Below, piece by piece: positions 45,735-54,679 of a stretch of 64,000 bases of DNA (the stretch's first letter is position 1; every line of letters starts with the position of its first letter). The position numbers and the translations under genes are program-made. The notes under the pieces are model-generated. The model was given only the letters and a program-made list of their open reading frames with translations. It had not been told where the DNA came from and ran no database searches. The DNA is from Stenotrophomonas rhizophila (GTDB taxonomy: Bacteria > Pseudomonadota > Gammaproteobacteria > Xanthomonadales > Xanthomonadaceae): positions 1,350,659 to 1,414,658 of the forward strand of contig NZ_RCDC01000004.1 of assembly GCF_003651185.1 (NCBI RefSeq), in the 5' to 3' direction.

Positions 45735-46422
45735 CGGCACTGTCCGCAGCCGACACGCCGAGGCGGTAGCCGACCCGCGGCAAGGTGTGGATCAATTTCT
45801 GCTGGAACGGGCCATCGACGCTGCGGCGCAGTTCGTAGACATGCGAGCGCAGCAGATCGCCATCGGGCAGTTCATCCCCCCAGAGCGCAAATTCAAGCTG
45901 CTGGCGCGTGACTGCGCCGGGGCTGGCGCGCATCAGCACTTCCAGCAGCTTCCGGCAGGCCGGATACAGATGCAGCGGCTTGCCGTCGCGCTGCGCTTCC
46001 AGCGTAGAAAGATCCAGCTTGAGGTCGGACACCTCCAGCACCTTGCGCGGGTTACGCCCTTTGGCACGCACCATCAGCGCTTCCAGGCGCACTTCCAGCT
46101 CGGGCAGCGCGAACGGCTTGGTCAGGTAATCGTCGGCGCCGGCACGGAAGCCAGCGATCTTGTCTGGCAGCTCATCGCGCGCGGTGAGCATGATCACCGG
46201 CACTTCCGAGCCGTGGTCAGCACGCAACCGGCGCAGCACCTCCGGGCCTTCCATGCGCGGCAGCATCCAATCCAGGATCAGCGCGTCATAGGGCTGCGAC
46301 ACGGCCAGGTGCAGGCCGGTGACGCCATCGGGCGCGACATCGAGCACATGGCCCCGCGACTCGAAATAATCGAATAGATTGGCAACCAGCTGACGGTTGT
46401 CTTCAATGACCAGCAGCCGCAT
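45721..46422 (-). CDS. OmpR-family response regulator, ColR-like
   Basis: 233 residues. Receiver domain with Glu7/Asp8, phosphoacceptor Asp51 (LILDWMLP), Thr80 and Lys102 (LTKPF); C-terminal winged helix with FALWGDELPDGDLLRSHVYELRRSVD and a VGYRL end. Along most of its length it resembles Pseudomonas ColR, including the GFRAGADDYLxKPFALxEL segment. ColR activates lipid A phosphoethanolamine transferase and other envelope genes in response to metal or cationic peptide stress. The envelope operon that starts divergently at 46554 is the obvious local target. Confidence 0.87.
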   Translation of the reverse strand: MRLLVIEDNRQLVANLFDYFESRGHVLDVAPDGVTGLHLAVSQPYDALILDWMLPRMEGPEVLRRLRADHGSEVPVIMLTARDELPDKIAGFRAGADDYLTKPFALPELEVRLEALMVRAKGRNPRKVLEVSDLKLDLSTLEAQRDGKPLHLYPACRKLLEVLMRASPGAVTRQQLEFALWGDELPDGDLLRSHVYELRRSVDGPFQQKLIHTLPRVGYRLGVSAADSADEVA

Positions 46423-46553
46423 GGGAGACTCTCTTGACCGGTTGAAGGCATGGTAGCGGGAACCGTGTCGGAATCCGGTCGCAATGGGTGGTTTTACGAC
46501 GCTTTTCCTACGCTGTCGGGGAGACAGTGGCTGTTTTGCCGACGAGCCTGGGC
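46423..46553. promoter_or_regulatory. Divergent promoter region between the ColRS-like pair and the envelope operon
   Basis: A gap of about 130 bases must hold both promoters. I could not identify a confident ColR box (direct repeats are expected) or clear -35/-10 pairs by eye. Confidence 0.45.
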
Positions 46554-48263
46554 GTGACCGAATCCTTCTTCCTGCGGCGCTGGCCGCGTGTGCTGGTCTG
46601 CCTTGCCTTGCTGCTGGCACTGGCCGCCGGCATCGGCCTGCGCCAGCCCTCCCCGCCCGATGAACCGCGTTTCGTGCTCGCAGCGCGTGCCATGGTCGAG
46701 TCCGGCCAGTGGCTGCTGCCCCACCGCGGCAGCGAACTGTATGCGGAAAAACCGCCGGTCTTCATGTGGATGCAGGCCGCCAGCCACCAGCTGTTCGGCG
46801 GCTGGGCGCTCGCCTTTCTGGTGCCTTCGCTGCTGGCTGCGCTGCTCACGCTGTGGCTGACCTGGGACCTGGGCCGGCGCCTGTGGAACCGCCGGGTCGG
46901 GTGGTGGGCCCTGCTCGCGTTGTTCAGCTGCCTGCAGTTCGGCCTGATGGCCAAACGGGCCCAGATCGACATGGTGCTGGTAGCGATGACCACCCTGTCG
47001 CTGTGGGGGCTGCTGCGCCACCTGCTGGAGGGCCGCAACCGCCCGGCGCTGTGGTTGGCCGGCTTTGCTGCCGGGGTGGGCACGGTGACCAAGGGCGTCG
47101 GCTTCCTGCCGTTGCTGGTGCTGGTGCCGTTTGCCCTGTGGCGCTGGCGCGCCCGTGGCACGGCGTTGCCGCCGGGCACCGCGCGCGATCTGTGGTGGCT
47201 GCTGCCGGCCTTCCTGCTCGGCACGGCGGTCTGGCTGGCACCGTTGGGCATCGCCCTGCTCAACGCGTCCGATCCGGCACTGCACGCGTATGCGCGCGAA
47301 CTGCTGTTCAAACAGACCGGCACCCGCTACGCCAACGCCTGGCACCACGTGAAGCCCGTCTGGTACTACCTGCAGGTGATGGTCACCTTGTGGTTGCCGG
47401 GCAGCCTGTTGCTGCCGGCGCTGATCCCCGCGTGGTGGCGCCGCCTCAACCGCCTGGACGGGCGCTGGTGGCTGCTGCTGGGGTGGGCGCTGCTGGTACT
47501 CGTCTTCTTCAGCGCCAGCCCGGGCAAGCGCGAGGTGTACATCTTCCCGATGCTGCCCGCGCTGTGCCTGGCCGCCGCACCGCTGCTGCCCGGGCTGCTG
47601 CGCCGGGCCGGGCTGCGCTGGCTGCTGTGGGCGTATGTCGCGGTGCTGGGCACGGCGGCGCTGTACATCGGCACACAGCTCTGGAGCGGTAGCGCGTGGG
47701 CGCACCTCCAGCTGGCCCGACGTGCCATGCCCGATGCCCTGCTGCCCGTATTGGGCGGCTGGCTGATCGCCTTCGGCGTGGTGCTGCTGGCCTTGGCACT
47801 GTGGTGGCGCCAACGGCGCGCGGGCGCACTGGTGGTGGCGACCGCCTTCCTGCTCTGGAATCTGTACGGCTGGGTGTTGATGCCGACGCTGGATCCGTAC
47901 AGCTCCGCGTCCGCCGTGATGCAGCGGGTGGGCACGCGGATCGGGCCGGAGGCCGAGCTGGGCGTGGTGGCCTGGCGCGAGCAGAACCTGCTGCAGGCCG
48001 ACCGCCCGGTGACCGATTTCGGCTTCAAAACGCCGTGGGAGCAGCAATGGCAGGCCGCAGGCCCGTGGTTGGCGCAGGCCCCGCAGCGCCGCTGGCTGCT
48101 GGTGCTTGATGAGGCGATCAGCCCCTGCGTGGACCCGTCGGCGGTGATCGAGATCGGCAGCGCCAATCGGAACCGCTGGCTGCTGTTCCCGGGCACCGCC
48201 TGGCAGGCGGACTGCCATGCCGCCGTGACGGCGACCGACACCGCGCAGGATGAGGAAGACTGA
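46554..48263 (+). CDS. GT39 (ArnT-like) inner-membrane glycosyltransferase
   Basis: 569 residues from a GTG at 46554; the true start is uncertain (GTG at 46488 and other codons are in frame). The first helix is followed by the periplasmic loop PSPPDEPRFVLAARAMV, with the DEPR acidic motif, and by LYAEKPPVFMWM, both characteristic of the ArnT/PMT fold that uses polyprenyl-phosphate sugars. About twelve membrane helices follow. ArnT adds L-Ara4N to lipid A, but no arn biosynthesis genes are nearby, so the donor sugar may differ. First gene of an operon with PAP2 and EptA genes. Confidence 0.83.
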   Translation: MTESFFLRRWPRVLVCLALLLALAAGIGLRQPSPPDEPRFVLAARAMVESGQWLLPHRGSELYAEKPPVFMWMQAASHQLFGGWALAFLVPSLLAALLTLWLTWDLGRRLWNRRVGWWALLALFSCLQFGLMAKRAQIDMVLVAMTTLSLWGLLRHLLEGRNRPALWLAGFAAGVGTVTKGVGFLPLLVLVPFALWRWRARGTALPPGTARDLWWLLPAFLLGTAVWLAPLGIALLNASDPALHAYARELLFKQTGTRYANAWHHVKPVWYYLQVMVTLWLPGSLLLPALIPAWWRRLNRLDGRWWLLLGWALLVLVFFSASPGKREVYIFPMLPALCLAAAPLLPGLLRRAGLRWLLWAYVAVLGTAALYIGTQLWSGSAWAHLQLARRAMPDALLPVLGGWLIAFGVVLLALALWWRQRRAGALVVATAFLLWNLYGWVLMPTLDPYSSASAVMQRVGTRIGPEAELGVVAWREQNLLQADRPVTDFGFKTPWEQQWQAAGPWLAQAPQRRWLLVLDEAISPCVDPSAVIEIGSANRNRWLLFPGTAWQADCHAAVTATDTAQDEED

Positions 48264-48364
48264 ACGGAAGGTCGCGCTTAACCGGCGGCCAACATCGCTC
48301 CGACCCCTCTCCGACAACCCGCTGACGACCATGGCGCCGGAATCTCCCGCCGGCCCCATTGTCC

Positions 48365-49135
48365 ATGTTCCCAGCGTCCACCGTTGCTCTCTCCTCCGCG
48401 CCGGCTGCGTCGGCCACGCCGCGCTTCCTCCGCGATCACCTCTGGGCTCCGCTGGCGTTGACCGCGCTCGCCAGCGCCGCGCTGATGGGCGCCGGGGGCG
48501 ACCAGTGGCTGGCCGACCAGTGGTATCGCCTGGAAGGGCAGCAGTGGGCGCTGCAGAACGCGTGGGTCACCACTCACCTGATCCATCAGGCCGGCAAATG
48601 GGCCAGCAGTGCAGCTGCGCTGGTGGCGATCGTGCTGTGCTTCCACGCGTGGCGCAGCGAACGTGCGGCCGGGTGGCGCTGGCCCTTGCTGTACCTGGTG
48701 CTGGCGGTCGCACTGGGCACCGGCCTGGTCTCGCTGCTCAAGGCATTGACCAATATGGACTGCCCGTGGGATCTCACCCGCTACGGCGGCACCCGCGAGT
48801 TCATCGGCCTGTTCGCCACACGCCCACCGGGCATGCCGCGCGGGGTGTGCTTCCCGGGTGGGCACTCCAGCGCTGGCTTTGCGTGGATCAGCCTGTACTT
48901 CGTCGCCTTGATGGTGCGCCCCGCCTGGCGCTGGCGCGGCCTGGCGGTCGGCCTGCTGGCCGGCGGCGTGTTCGGGTTCTCGCAGCAACTGCGTGGCGCG
49001 CATTTCCTGTCGCATGATCTGTGGACACTGGCCACCTGCTGGGCGGTGTCGCTGGGCCTGTACCTGCTGGTTGAACGCATCCGGCTGCACGAACGCAGCA
49101 CGGTGCCGGTCAGTGGGCAGGGAGACGCGGCATGA
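48365..49135 (+). CDS. PAP2-family membrane phosphatase
   Basis: 256 residues with about five to six membrane helices and the three phosphatase motifs: KALTNMDCPWDL (motif 1), PGGHSSAGF (motif 2) and RGAHFLSHDLW (motif 3), with the catalytic His pair. Relatives dephosphorylate lipid A (LpxE, LpxF), transfer phosphate (LpxT) or recycle undecaprenyl pyrophosphate. Position between an ArnT-like transferase and EptA, and the four-base ATGA overlap with eptA, favour a lipid A role. The ATG at 48365 is preferred to a TTG two codons earlier. Confidence 0.85.
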   Translation: MFPASTVALSSAPAASATPRFLRDHLWAPLALTALASAALMGAGGDQWLADQWYRLEGQQWALQNAWVTTHLIHQAGKWASSAAALVAIVLCFHAWRSERAAGWRWPLLYLVLAVALGTGLVSLLKALTNMDCPWDLTRYGGTREFIGLFATRPPGMPRGVCFPGGHSSAGFAWISLYFVALMVRPAWRWRGLAVGLLAGGVFGFSQQLRGAHFLSHDLWTLATCWAVSLGLYLLVERIRLHERSTVPVSGQGDAA

Positions 49136-50784
49136 GCGCCACCCTCCCGCGTACTACACGCTTCCCGGCGCTGGCTGCCTTGCGCGCCTGGCGCCCGCAG
49201 TGCACCACCGAGACCTTGATCCTGCTCACCAGCGTGTTCTTCGCGGTCGCCTGCAACGGCTTGTTCTGGCACAGCGCAATGGCGACCCACCCGGGCAGCA
49301 TGGGTTTCGCCCTCTCGCTGTTCCTGTTCCTGGTCGGCGCGCACAGCCTGCTGATGGGGCTGCTGGTCTGGCGCTGGAATGCCAAGGTGGTGCTGAGCGT
49401 GCTGCTGATCGGCACCGCGCTGGCTGCGCACTACATGAGCAGTTACCACATCTATCTGGATGCGGACATGCTGCGCAACGTACTGGCCACCGACCACAAG
49501 GAAAGCCGCGAACTGATCACGCCGAGCCTGATCCTGCCGCTGCTGCTGTTGGCCTTCGTACCGATGCTGCTGCTCTCGCGCGTGCAGCTCCGCCGCCGCA
49601 CGCTGGGCAGGGTCCTTCTGTGGCGTATCGGTTTTCTGCTGCTGTCGGCACTGATCGCCTTCGGCGGGGCGATGCTCTCCTTCCAGGAGATGTCCTCGCT
49701 GATGCGCAACCAGCGCGAAGTGCGTTACCTGGCCACGCCCGGGAACTTCCTGCTCGGCCTGCCCAAGGCGCTGCGCGGTGACAATCCGATCCAGCGTGCG
49801 CCCAAGCTGCCGATCGGCATGGATGCCAACGTGACCCCGCGTGCCGCGGGCAGCCGCCCGCGCCTGCTGGTGATCGTGATGGGCGAGACCGCACGCGCAC
49901 AGAACTGGGGCCTCAACGGCTATGCCAAGCAGACCACGCCGGAACTGGCCCAGGCCGGGGTGATCAATTTCCCCGACATGCATTCGTGCGGCACCAGTAC
50001 CGAAGTCTCCCTGCCCTGCCTGTTCTCGCCCTATGGACGGCATGACTACGACGAAAAAAAGATCCGCGCGCACCAGTCGCTGCTGCACGTGCTGGATCAC
50101 GCCGGCATTGCCACGCTGTGGCGTGACAACCAATCCGGTTGCAAGGGCGTGTGCGAGGGCCTGGAAATGCAGGCACTGGACGATGCCAAGCACCCGACCC
50201 TGTGCGCCAACGGGCGCTGCATGGACGAGATCCTGATCGACGATCTGGCCACCCAGGTGCGCGCCAGGCCCGGTGACCGCGTGGTGGTCCTGCACCAGCT
50301 GGGCAACCACGGGCCGAGTTACTTCGAACGCTATCCGCCGCGCTTCCGCCGCTTCACCCCGACCTGCGATACGCCGGACCTGGGCAAGTGCAGCCGCGAG
50401 CAGATCACCAACAGTTACGACAACGCGCTGTTGTACACCGATCACCTGCTCTCGCGCACGATCGGCACACTGAAGGGCATGGACGACTACGACACGGCGA
50501 TGATCTACCTCTCCGATCATGGTGAATCGCTGGGCGAGAAGGGCCTGTATCTGCACGGTGTGCCGTATGCGATCGCCCCGCAGGAGCAGACCCGCGTACC
50601 GATGACGATGTGGTTCTCGCCGTCCTTCGCCGCCAACCGCGGGCTCAACCTGGCCTGCGTGCGGGAGCGCGCAGGCAAGTACACCGACCACGACAATCTG
50701 TTCCCGTCGGTGCTGGGGCTGATGCAGGTCAAGACGTCGATGTATGAGCGTGACCGCGATCTGTTTGCGTCGTGCGAGGTTTGA
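49132..50784 (+). CDS. eptA: Lipid A phosphoethanolamine transferase EptA
   Basis: 550 residues. Five N-terminal membrane helices (to about residue 185), then a periplasmic sulfatase-like domain. Thr253 in GETARAQNWGLNGY is the phosphoethanolamine-accepting nucleophile; zinc ligands include the Glu of that motif and the SDHGESLGE block near residue 462. Cys pairs (SCGTSTEVSLPC, CKGVC, CANGRC, CDTPDLGKC) match the disulfides of EptA and MCR enzymes. It adds phosphoethanolamine to lipid A phosphates and lowers polymyxin binding. A seven-A run at 50054-50060 is a possible slippage site. Overlaps the PAP2 gene by four bases. Confidence 0.93.
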   Translation: MSATLPRTTRFPALAALRAWRPQCTTETLILLTSVFFAVACNGLFWHSAMATHPGSMGFALSLFLFLVGAHSLLMGLLVWRWNAKVVLSVLLIGTALAAHYMSSYHIYLDADMLRNVLATDHKESRELITPSLILPLLLLAFVPMLLLSRVQLRRRTLGRVLLWRIGFLLLSALIAFGGAMLSFQEMSSLMRNQREVRYLATPGNFLLGLPKALRGDNPIQRAPKLPIGMDANVTPRAAGSRPRLLVIVMGETARAQNWGLNGYAKQTTPELAQAGVINFPDMHSCGTSTEVSLPCLFSPYGRHDYDEKKIRAHQSLLHVLDHAGIATLWRDNQSGCKGVCEGLEMQALDDAKHPTLCANGRCMDEILIDDLATQVRARPGDRVVVLHQLGNHGPSYFERYPPRFRRFTPTCDTPDLGKCSREQITNSYDNALLYTDHLLSRTIGTLKGMDDYDTAMIYLSDHGESLGEKGLYLHGVPYAIAPQEQTRVPMTMWFSPSFAANRGLNLACVRERAGKYTDHDNLFPSVLGLMQVKTSMYERDRDLFASCEV

Positions 50785-51070
50785 AGCGGAACGACCACTG
50801 CTGTCAGCTATTCGCTCTTCCGTTTTGGTCGAGGCAGGCCAGACCGTGGCGGGACCGTCGGGCGCCATGGATGGCGCATATCGAGCCCCCATGGACGGGT
50901 TCACGGGGGGTCCCGACAACCCGCCCGCACCGACCCAAACCACGATGCAATGACGCCACGCCGTTGACGTTGGCGCTACGATCCCACCCGAACCCTGCTG
51001 CCCTGCCCCTTGCGGTGCGCCCGGCGCTTCACTAGCCTTCGCCGGTCTGTCACCACCCAAGGATGTGCCC
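50785..51070. other. Intergenic region holding repeat copy A
   Basis: The 286-base gap after eptA contains one nested inverted-repeat element and the ribosome binding site of the M2 peptidase (AAGGA at 51059-51063). No terminator was recognised after eptA; the repeat hairpin may serve that role. Confidence 0.5.
50825..50942 (+). repeat. Nested inverted-repeat element, copy A
   Basis: Outer GCGGGACC (50849-50856) and GGTCCCG (50910-50916) arms enclose an inner palindrome GCGCCATGGATGGCGC (50862-50877) and a GAGCC...CATGGACGGGTTCACGG block. The same layout recurs at 59385-59491 (inverted) and 59834-59945. The outer flanking arms are poorly matched in this copy. Confidence 0.75.
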
Positions 51071-53065
51071 GTGAACCACCGCCCGCTCCTGCTGGCCCTG
51101 GCTGTCAGTGCTGCCGCACTGACGCTGGCGGCCTGCCAGAAGGAACCGTCCCCCGCCGATGCACCGGCCACGGGCACCACCCAGTCCAAGGAAACCGCGG
51201 ACCAGTTCATCGCCCGCGTCAACGCCGAGTACAAAGCCATGTACCCGGAAATGACCTCGGCCCAGTGGCTGTCTTCGACCTACATCAATGACGATTCCGA
51301 GCGCGTCGCGGCCAAGGCCAACGAACGCTGGCTCACCGTGCTCAACGGCTGGATCGCCCAGGCCGGCCAGTACGACGGCCAGCCGATGAGCGAAGACACC
51401 AAGCGCCAGATCCACCTGCTCAAGCTGATGACCTCCATGCCCGCCCCGCGCGACCCGGCCAAGCTCTCCGAGCTGACCCGCATCGCCAGCCGCATGGAAG
51501 GCGCTTATGGCTCCGGCAAATACTGCACCGATGAAGCCAACCCCCAGACCTGCCGCCAGCTCGGCGATCTGGAACAGGTCCTCGCCCGCAGCCGCGACTA
51601 CGACGCGCAGCTGGACGCCTGGCAGGGCTGGCATGGAACCACCAAGCCGATGCGCGCTGATTACGAGCGTTTCGTCAGCCTGGTCAATGAAGGTGCCAAA
51701 GAAATGGGCTTCGCCGACGCCGGGCAGATGTGGCGCAGCGGCTACGACATGCCGGCCGACCAGATCGGCCCGGAAACCGACCGGCTGTGGGACCAGGTCA
51801 AGCCGATGTACGAGCAGCTGCACTGCTATGCCCGTACCAAGCTCGATGCCACGTACGGCAAGGACAAGGCCGAGGTCAACGGCGGCCTGATCGCCGCGCA
51901 CCTGACCGGCAACATGTGGCAGCAGGACTGGTCCAACCTGTGGGACCAGCTGGAACCGTATCCCGGTGCCGGCAACCTGGACATCACCGCCGCACTGGAA
52001 AAGCAGTACCAGACCAACCTCAGTGGCGCACTGGCCAAGGCCGGCAGCGGCGCGAACGTGGAAGCGCTGTACAAGGCGCAGCGTGAGGCCGAACTGCGTA
52101 CCGCCAAGCAGATGACCGAGCGCGCGCAGGACTTCTATGTCTCGCTCGGCATGCCGGCACTGCCGAAGTCGTACTGGGACAAGACCCAGTTCATCAAGCC
52201 GCTGGACCGTGACGTGGTCTGCCACGCCAGCGCGTGGGACATGAACATGGAAGGCGACGTGCGCACCAAGATGTGCATCAAGCCGAACGAAGAGAATTTC
52301 ACCACGATCTACCACGAGCTGGGTCATATCTATTACGACCTGGCCTACAACCCGCTGCCGCCGTTGTTCCAGGGCGGTGCCAACGACGGCTTCCATGAAG
52401 CGATCGGCGACACCATCGTGCTGGCGATGACGCCGCAGTACCTCAACTCGATCGGCCTGGTCGACGCCCCGCAGGAAAGCCGCGAGGCGACCATCAACGC
52501 GCAGATGCGCATGGCCCTGAGCGGCGTGTCGTTCCTGCCGTTCGGCCTGATGATCGACCGCTGGCGCTGGGGCGTGTTCGATGGCTCGATCACCCCGGAC
52601 CATTACAACCAGGCGTGGTGGGACCTGAAGGCCAAGTACCAGGGCGTGGCCCCGGCCAGCGCGCGCGGTGAGGAATTCTTCGATGCGGGCGCCAAGTACC
52701 ACGTGCCGGGCAACACCCCGTACACCCGCTACTTCCTGGCGCGCATCCTGCAGTTCCAGTTCTACAAGGGCCTGTGCGATGCCTCCGGTTACAAGGGTCC
52801 GCTGCATCAGTGCAGCTTCTACGGCAACAAGGAAGCCGGCCAGAAGTTCTGGGCCATGCTGAGCAAGGGCGCCAGCCAGCCGTGGCAGGCCACGCTGAAG
52901 GAAATCACCGGCGGCGACAAACTCGATGCCGGCCCGATGATCGAGTACTTCACCCCGGTCAACGAATGGCTCAAGCAGCAGAACCAGGGCCAGATGTGCG
53001 GTTGGCAGGTGCCGGCGGCCACCGCTGCGGCCCCGGCCGCACCGACGGCGCGCGCGGCACCGTAA
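51071..53065 (+). CDS. M2-family zinc metallopeptidase (ACE-like dipeptidyl carboxypeptidase), lipoprotein
   Basis: 664 residues. A signal peptide ends LAAC (lipobox, Cys22). The zinc site is HELGH at residues 415-419 in a YHELGHIYYDLAY context, with the third ligand Glu in FHEAIGD about 24 residues later, as in angiotensin-converting enzyme relatives. It should remove C-terminal dipeptides from periplasmic peptides. An Ala/Pro tail ends the protein. The GTG at 51071 is favoured because AAGGA lies eight bases upstream; a GTG two codons earlier is possible. Confidence 0.92.
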   Translation: MNHRPLLLALAVSAAALTLAACQKEPSPADAPATGTTQSKETADQFIARVNAEYKAMYPEMTSAQWLSSTYINDDSERVAAKANERWLTVLNGWIAQAGQYDGQPMSEDTKRQIHLLKLMTSMPAPRDPAKLSELTRIASRMEGAYGSGKYCTDEANPQTCRQLGDLEQVLARSRDYDAQLDAWQGWHGTTKPMRADYERFVSLVNEGAKEMGFADAGQMWRSGYDMPADQIGPETDRLWDQVKPMYEQLHCYARTKLDATYGKDKAEVNGGLIAAHLTGNMWQQDWSNLWDQLEPYPGAGNLDITAALEKQYQTNLSGALAKAGSGANVEALYKAQREAELRTAKQMTERAQDFYVSLGMPALPKSYWDKTQFIKPLDRDVVCHASAWDMNMEGDVRTKMCIKPNEENFTTIYHELGHIYYDLAYNPLPPLFQGGANDGFHEAIGDTIVLAMTPQYLNSIGLVDAPQESREATINAQMRMALSGVSFLPFGLMIDRWRWGVFDGSITPDHYNQAWWDLKAKYQGVAPASARGEEFFDAGAKYHVPGNTPYTRYFLARILQFQFYKGLCDASGYKGPLHQCSFYGNKEAGQKFWAMLSKGASQPWQATLKEITGGDKLDAGPMIEYFTPVNEWLKQQNQGQMCGWQVPAATAAAPAAPTARAAP

Positions 53066-53107
53066 CCCGTGGGTTGGGCCGGGCCCGCCCGGCCGCAGCC
53101 CGCAACG

Positions 53108-53135
53108 AAAAAACCGGCCGAAAGGCCGGTTTTTT
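53108..53135. terminator. Bidirectional Rho-independent terminator
   Basis: A 12-base-pair stem with a GAAA loop has six A on its left flank and six T on its right, so it works in both directions. It ends the M2 peptidase gene and the convergent small gene. Confidence 0.92.
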
Positions 53136-53142
53136 CATGCGC

Positions 53143-53165
53143 TTCCACGCAGGGCGTGGCGCTAC
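53143..53165 (-). repeat. GTAG-headed palindrome overlapping a stop codon
   Basis: On the minus strand: GTAG (53165-53162), then CG and the hairpin CCACGC-CCT-GCGTGG (53159-53145). It has the same layout as known Stenotrophomonas GTAG repeats. Its TAG (53164-53162) is the stop codon of the 128-residue gene. Confidence 0.72.
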
Positions 53166-53548
53166 GACGTGGGTTTCAGGGCGGCCGCCAGCTCGGTCTT
53201 GAACTGCTCGAAGTCCATGCCGTCGGCCTTGGCCTCGGCGTGCGCGGCATCCTTCAACGCATCCGAGTACACCAACCGGACCGGCGTGCCCTGCCGCTCG
53301 TGCAGTTCGGCGGCCTGCATGATCAAGGCCAGCACGCGTGCCGCGCTGGTGGTCTGCCCCGCGATGCGTCCGTCCATGCCCAGCACCCACTCACCCTCGC
53401 GGCGCACCACACCGGCCAGCAGCGTGCGTTGCTGGTCGCGCAGTTCGGCATGCGGCTCGACCGGCGGGGTGGCGGCCTGCTCGCGGTTGGCGGCCTGGGT
53501 TTCGCGGCGCCGGCGGATGTCGCGGCGCAGTTTGGAGGTGGTCGACAT
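53162..53548 (-). CDS. Uncharacterised 128-residue protein
   Basis: A basic N terminus (TSKLRRDIRRRRETQAANREQ) is followed by a mixed alpha/beta body (GEWVLGMDGRIAGQ, ARVLALIMQAAEL) and an acidic helical C-terminal segment. It has no signal peptide or membrane helix, so it is probably cytoplasmic, and the Arg-rich start could bind nucleic acid. I do not recognise the family. GGAGG eight to nine bases before 53548 supports the start. Its stop is provided by a GTAG palindrome. Confidence 0.65.
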   Translation of the reverse strand: MSTTSKLRRDIRRRRETQAANREQAATPPVEPHAELRDQQRTLLAGVVRREGEWVLGMDGRIAGQTTSAARVLALIMQAAELHERQGTPVRLVYSDALKDAAHAEAKADGMDFEQFKTELAAALKPTS

Positions 53549-53628
53549 GGGGAAATCCGGACTGCGGCAAAGCGCCAAGGATACCGCACGGACCCTGGCG
53601 AGCCCGTATCGCAGCACGGGCGGCCCTC

Positions 53629-54522
53629 TCAATCCAGGACCTTGCCGTGCCGCCAATAGCCCATGAAGGTGATGGCCTGGCGGTCGATACCACAGGTTTT
53701 GACCAGGTGCCGGCGGACCGCCATCACCGCGCCGGCCTCGCCGGCGACCCAGGCATACAGCCCGCCGCCCGGCGCACTGGCCTGCTCCCACAGGATGTCC
53801 TGATCGATGTCGATCTCGGCCAGTTCCTGCTCACCATGGCGCGTACCGGAGGGACCGACCCGGGCCCGTACCGCGTCCTGCAGCCGCTGACCATGCGCGG
53901 CGCCCTCGCGGGCCAGCCAGAACAGCTGCGCACCGGGCGGTGCCTGCAGCGGCATTACATCCGCCTCGTGCTCCACCTCCAGGAAGGCCTGCACGTCCGG
54001 CGGCTGCGGCCACTGCGCCAAGTCTTCCAGAATGCCGGCCACGGCTGGCAGCGCAGTGTCATCGGCCACCAACAGCACGCGCTTCACCTGCGCCGGCGGC
54101 TTCCACTCGTAGCCCTCGCTGCTGGCCTCGACCCGCGCATCGGGCGCCAGCAGTCCGACCCGATCGCCGACACGTGCCTGCATGGCCCAACGCGAGGCGG
54201 GGCCGGTCTCGCCGTGCAGCACGAAATCGACATCAACTTCGCCCACTTCAGGGCGCAGCGCACGGATGGTGTAGGTGCGCATCGGCGCACGCTCGGTGTC
54301 GGGCAGCGCGCGATAACGCGCGTACCAGTCCTCGCCCTGCGGCACCTCGGGGGCTGGCTGGCCGGGTAGCGGGAAGAACACCTTGATACGCTGATCCGGC
54401 CCGTCGGTCTTCATGTTGGCCACATCGGGCGCAGCGAAGACCATGCGGGTAAGCGACGGAGAGAGAACGGTGCGCTGCTTGAGCGCGACATCGAACAGGC
54501 GGTAGGTCTGATGGGCAGCCAT
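53629..54522 (-). CDS. Siderophore-interacting protein (FAD-dependent ferric reductase family)
   Basis: 297 residues. The FAD-binding domain has the RTYTIR motif near residue 90, and the NAD(P)H-side domain contains VLLVADDTALPAVAGIL near 155 and the YAWVAGEAGAVMAVRRHL block near 255 typical of the SIP/ViuB family. These cytoplasmic proteins reduce Fe(III)-siderophore complexes to release iron. No siderophore biosynthesis or receptor genes are adjacent. Start at 54522 gives the usual family N terminus. Confidence 0.9.
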   Translation of the reverse strand: MAAHQTYRLFDVALKQRTVLSPSLTRMVFAAPDVANMKTDGPDQRIKVFFPLPGQPAPEVPQGEDWYARYRALPDTERAPMRTYTIRALRPEVGEVDVDFVLHGETGPASRWAMQARVGDRVGLLAPDARVEASSEGYEWKPPAQVKRVLLVADDTALPAVAGILEDLAQWPQPPDVQAFLEVEHEADVMPLQAPPGAQLFWLAREGAAHGQRLQDAVRARVGPSGTRHGEQELAEIDIDQDILWEQASAPGGGLYAWVAGEAGAVMAVRRHLVKTCGIDRQAITFMGYWRHGKVLD

Positions 54523-54679
54523 GCAATCACCCTGAGTTGCGGCGGACGCGGCGTCCGCAGGGGAGCGTATTGGCTGTCGTGGAGCACGAACTGGCTGGCG
54601 AAGGCACAGGATACGCCGCAGTCGCGCAATGGCAATGCCGCCACGCCTGCGTTGTGTGCAGGCGTGGCATGCATGCGGC

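Noticed and set aside
50054..50060. Frameshift or pseudogene in eptA
   Set aside because: The A7 run is in frame (GAA AAA AAG) and the gene continues with all zinc and Cys motifs.
48781..51240. 819-codon minus-strand frame opposite PAP2 and eptA
   Set aside because: Crosses repeat copy A and three plus-strand genes with intact catalytic motifs; no coding signature.
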